NCBI GenBank assembly: GCA_016630955.3
Contig: CM049985.1
Coordinates: forward strand, 3,286,001 to 3,350,000
Reading direction: 5' to 3'
DNA: 64,000 bases
Origin: Didymella arachidicola
Taxonomy: Eukaryota; Ascomycota; Dothideomycetes; Pleosporales; Didymellaceae
Shown here: positions 61,100 through 64,000 of the stretch, piece by piece
How positions within the stretch are numbered: position 1 is the stretch's first letter
Layout: each line of letters begins with the position of its first letter
The notes under the pieces: generated by a model
What the model was told of the DNA's origin: nothing
What the model saw: only the letters and a program-made list of their open reading frames with translations
Database searches by the model: none
Translations under genes and position numbers: made by a program

Positions 61100-61575
61100 T
61101 GTTACGGTCCGTTGCAGCCTAGCCCCACTTTAACTCGCGGGGCAACCGGGGTCGCTCTCACCAAGCGAGTAAACACGAGAGAGCACAACAAGAGGTGCTC
61201 TCTCCGACCTCTCCTTGGCATGAGAACAAGAAAGCAGCGTTGCTCTCCTTGCTCTCCTGATCTCGAGAGAACACACAGAGCGACAGAGCATCGCGCATAA
61301 CACCCTTACACTCCTTAAGTATATAGTATGTAGGAACACAACCCTTACGGTTCGTGTTCAACCTAAGTTATCAAGTTTGTCTTTGGATCTCAAACCCAAC
61401 CTTCGAGCTAGACAGTCTACTCTGTACTACTCATCGTTACCCTGCTCTCAAGACTGACAGATCGTATCTGTACACCTTATTGCAACCAACCCTTTCGGCT
61501 TCCTGTCACCGTACTCATCCCCGAGAACCAATAGAATTAGTGCTTACGAGCTTTGCTTAAAGTACGACTTCAACA
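61100..61575 (+). repeat. Gypsy-2 3' LTR (L9)
   Basis: 476 bp, no difference from L8 seen by eye. Its U3 start abuts the upstream region of the antisense gene. Confidence 0.93.
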
Positions 61576-62449
61576 ATTATTATCCTCTATATACCTTCTT
61601 ACTTATCCTATCTACTATAGCTACTTAATATAGGTTATTTTTTACCTTTAAAGTAGGTACATAGTAATAAGATTAGTAGCTTAGTATAGTATAGTACTAA
61701 GTAGATTAAGAAGAAGGCCTTTCTACTAGCCTTTAAAGCAGCTTTTAAAAAGGTAATAATAAAGAATAATATCTATATAGGCTTTAGAGGCGCTATACTA
61801 GTCCCTTATAATTTAGAGGTAGTAATATTAAAGCTTAATATAGCCCTTTACACGCTAACTCTACTAAAGCTAGAGAATACTCTATAGAAATTAAAAATAC
61901 TAAGTAACCTCTATAAAGTAGAGGCTTAGTTAATGCTAGTTTATAAGCGTGTATAACTATATATAGATTCTTTAGTTTCTCTACTACTTAGAGCTATTAA
62001 TTAGCTTAATAAGGGTATTGCAAAGATAGGTTATAAAATAGTATTAATATAATAGGAAATAGTAGAGCTTTATAAGGTAGTAGAGATAGTAATAAAGGTA
62101 AAGGGTTATAAGAGAAAGTATATTTAGATAGCTAAGACGCTTATAGTAAAGGAGATAGCTAACTTAATAGCTAAAAAGAATAGTAGTAGGTAGGAAGATA
62201 GTAAGGAGCCTATAAAGAAGGTATATAGGTAGAGGCACTATAGATATTATAGTAAGACTAGCTATAACGCTTGCACCTATATAGTAGAAATTATAGATAT
62301 ATCTAATAGTAATACGTCTAAATAGTATTTTTATATTTTATAAATTATAGTAAATTGTAGTAGTATTATAGAAGGTACTTTATAATAAATAGACCTTAGA
62401 AAAGTAGATAGTTTACTTAAGTTAGATAGCTTACTTGTAAACTACGTTA

Positions 62450-62548
62450 TATATAAGCTTATTAACTTTTTTTTTATATACTTTTTTTAAAAGGCTAAAA
62501 TAAGCTATATAAAGTAGCTATAGAAAGTATAATAAGTATAAAGATATA
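62450..62548. other. Short transposase scrap between relics G and H2
   Basis: Resembles, in RIPped form, the minus-strand segment around the third catalytic Asp of these transposases (compare 7800-7865). Too short to assign. Confidence 0.35.
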
Positions 62549-63931
62549 ACGTACATTACGGGCAAGCGGCGCACATAGGCAAGCAGCGCACTTTTACTAA
62601 GACCCTACTAAAAACACCTATATTATAGCCTAGAACACTACATATTAGCCCTATATAAGGCAAAATAAGCTGTAATATTACTTAGGGACCTCTTCTGCTC
62701 TATTATTACACGTTCGTGCGTTGTGCCTACCCTCTCCGCACCGTCCACAGCGTTGTTAGGATAGTTTACCTCCTTTAGCACGCACCTGCGTCTTCCTCTT
62801 CTTTCTATTACTACGCGCGCCAAACTCTAATAGAGTAGTCCGCCGCTAGCCCTCTTTAACTGTAAGGCTCCCCTCTATCTAGATATGCCTTCTTTTACGC
62901 GATCTACGTTCTGTAGCAGCTGCTAGAGCTGCGTAAAGCGCAGCGTTCTCCTGTTATGCTAAAGCTAGCTTATGCGCAACAATTGCTGCCCCCTTTAAGA
63001 CCTTCTTAAACGCTTTAACCATAGAGGTTGGTAAGCTGTCTATATGCCTCTAAATCCTCTTCTTTATAAGCGTTGATTGCGACCTAAATTCTAGGGTATT
63101 GCTTAGGGTTTGCAACTGCCAGAGCGGGCTGTTTTAGAGGAGTAGTAGCGATAGGGTGCGCAGCCTTATATTTAGGGTTAATATAACGCGATCTAGGTTA
63201 CATAGAGCTAATCCGGCCCTTTAGAACCCTCCCTAGATGTTACTAGAGGTTATAGCTTTGTTATAAGCTGCTATAAAGCATAGGAGGAACTCCTACTTTA
63301 TAATATAGTTAATCTAGTTATGTATAAGCTAATTAACCTTATCCCTGTACGCCTTCTTTAGAGGGCTAAAACAAGCCACATTAAGTAGCTGCAGGAGGTG
63401 CAATAAGTGCGGAGGCATGCATAGGATTATAATCTTCTAATTCTTATAGTATTGCGCGAATTCTACAGTGTTATAGCTCCTATAACTATTAATAATTAGC
63501 AACTAGTAGCTGCTAATAGTACGCGCCTTTGTATGCCTATTAAAGTGCTTTAACTAGTTAAAACCAAGCTTGTTAGTAGTCTAGCTGTTCTTAGAGACAG
63601 CAATAGTCTATTCCTAAGGCAGGTTATTATCTTTGTACTAGTTGGACTAGTAGCGGCGGGCTTTAAAGATAATGTAGGGCGGGATTGCCTACCCTGTAGC
63701 ATTAATGCCCTAGATAACCGTTACCTACTTGCGATTGCCTAGCTAGACTGCTTTTACCCGTCTATAGGTCTCTAAAGCTGTAATAACTACTCTAGAGCTT
63801 ATCTAGCCTATTATAAAGCCTGTCTTATTAAAGTTGTACGTGTTGTTGTCCTAGATGCTATACTTAGCTTTAGTGTTAGCTACAAGGTTAAACCAACCCT
63901 GTATAACCTTAGGATCCTTACAGAGGGCTCT
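62549..63931 (-). mobile_element. RIPped copy H2 of element H, cut by LTR L10
   Basis: Starts after TA at 62547-62548 with ACGTACATTACGGGCAAGC. It aligns base by base with 6996-8375 of H1 with differences mainly C-to-T and G-to-A. It contains the C-terminal two thirds of a minus-strand transposase relic (zinc knuckle near 62715-62755) with stops throughout, and ends where LTR L10 begins. Confidence 0.85.
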
Positions 63932-64000
63932 TGTTGAAGTCGTACTTTAAGCAAAGCTCGTAAGCACTAATTCTATTGGTTCTCGGGGATGAGTACGGTG
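63932..64000 (-). repeat. Gypsy LTR L10, running off the window
   Basis: The first 69 bp (TGTTGAAGTCGTACTTTAAG onward) match the shared U5 end of the other LTRs. Whether it is solo or part of a full element cannot be seen. Confidence 0.85.

Larger units (their letters stand above)
54525..61575 (+). mobile_element. Gypsy-2: recent chromodomain Ty3/gypsy retrotransposon with an antisense third gene
   Basis: 7,051 bp, flanked by ATTAT at 54520-54524 and 61576-61580. The 476-bp LTRs look identical by eye, so insertion is recent. Order: PBS, gag, pol in -1 frame, antisense gene (61055-60675), polypurine tract GAAGGGGGAGGATAG, 3' LTR. Gag-pol is nearly identical to Gypsy-1 up to the start of the chromodomain; beyond that, including the antisense gene and U3, it is different sequence. 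Pol has a single-base insertion. Confidence 0.93.
53640..62325 (+). pseudogene. Transposase relic of G (F-like)
   Basis: Forward frame with many stops, in two parts around Gypsy-2. The first part ends with NFNKTSFIIG near 54120, LIIDSYKSYN near 54460 and KKEKII at 54520. The second part resumes at 61576 with LLNIGYFLPLK, FRGAILVPYN and the C-terminal knuckle remnant (RYYSKTSYNACTY), ending TAG 62323-62325. Residue order follows the transposase of element F closely. Confidence 0.75.
53542..62447 (+). mobile_element. RIPped Fot1/pogo-type relic G, split by Gypsy-2
   Basis: Termini after TA at 53540-53541 and before TA at 62448-62449. The left end ATATAGTTTATAAGTAAGC and the right end in reverse, ACGTAGTTTACAAGTAAGC, agree apart from C/T and G/A differences. 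Both carry two AAGTAARCTATCTA units. Gypsy-2 sits in it with an ATTAT duplication. Confidence 0.75.

Overview
The window looks like a transposon-rich stretch of a filamentous ascomycete genome, most likely a pleosporalean Dothideomycete (Pyrenophora-like; genus not provable from the sequence). The host genes have short introns (47-62 nt) with GT..AG ends and CTGAC/CTAAC-type branch sites. A HET-NACHT-WD40 gene is present. Many element copies are decayed by C-to-T and G-to-A changes in CpA/TpG context, with stop codons that are nearly all TAG, which is the mark of repeat-induced point mutation (RIP).

Layout. 1-684 is host flank. 690-18070 is a minus-strand Ty1/copia element (121-122 bp LTRs, 5-bp TSD) whose middle is lost and replaced by a nest of TA-inserted Fot1/pogo (DD35D) transposons: B, A, H1 and E, plus a small repeat called X. 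Solo gypsy LTRs sit in B, and a 6-kb Tad-like LINE sits in E. 18076-30496 is host DNA with a polytopic membrane-protein gene. That gene is cut in a Tyr codon by two abutting TA-inserted elements. Element C (7.0 kb) carries an intact HET-NACHT-WD40 NLR-type gene as cargo beside a decayed transposase. Element D (2.1 kb) has an intact transposase. 30958-38330 is an ordinary gene island, all minus strand: a ThDP-dependent enzyme, a queuine tRNA-ribosyltransferase with a 10-nt micro-exon, and a secreted GH78-type glycosidase. A decayed membrane-protein pseudogene follows.

40465-64000 is a second transposon cluster. Two almost identical chromodomain gypsy elements lie in opposite orientation (Gypsy-1 at 40826-48082 minus, Gypsy-2 at 54525-61575 plus). 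They are set in heavily RIPped relics (B', G, H2) with one intact pogo element (F) and further gypsy LTRs.

The most unusual observations are these. (1) An NLR-type allorecognition gene is carried inside a TIR/TA-bounded transposon. (2) Both gypsy elements encode, antisense to gag-pol and next to the 3' LTR, a small protein with Gal4-type Zn2Cys6 cysteine spacing followed by a probable coiled coil. The chromodomain, antisense gene and LTR U3 differ as one block, while gag-pol and R-U5 are nearly identical. (3) At least six U3 types share one R-U5 across ten LTRs. (4) The catalytic Asp of the tRNA-guanine transglycosylase is encoded through a 10-nt exon. All gene models were built by eye from reading frames and splice motifs; no database search was run.
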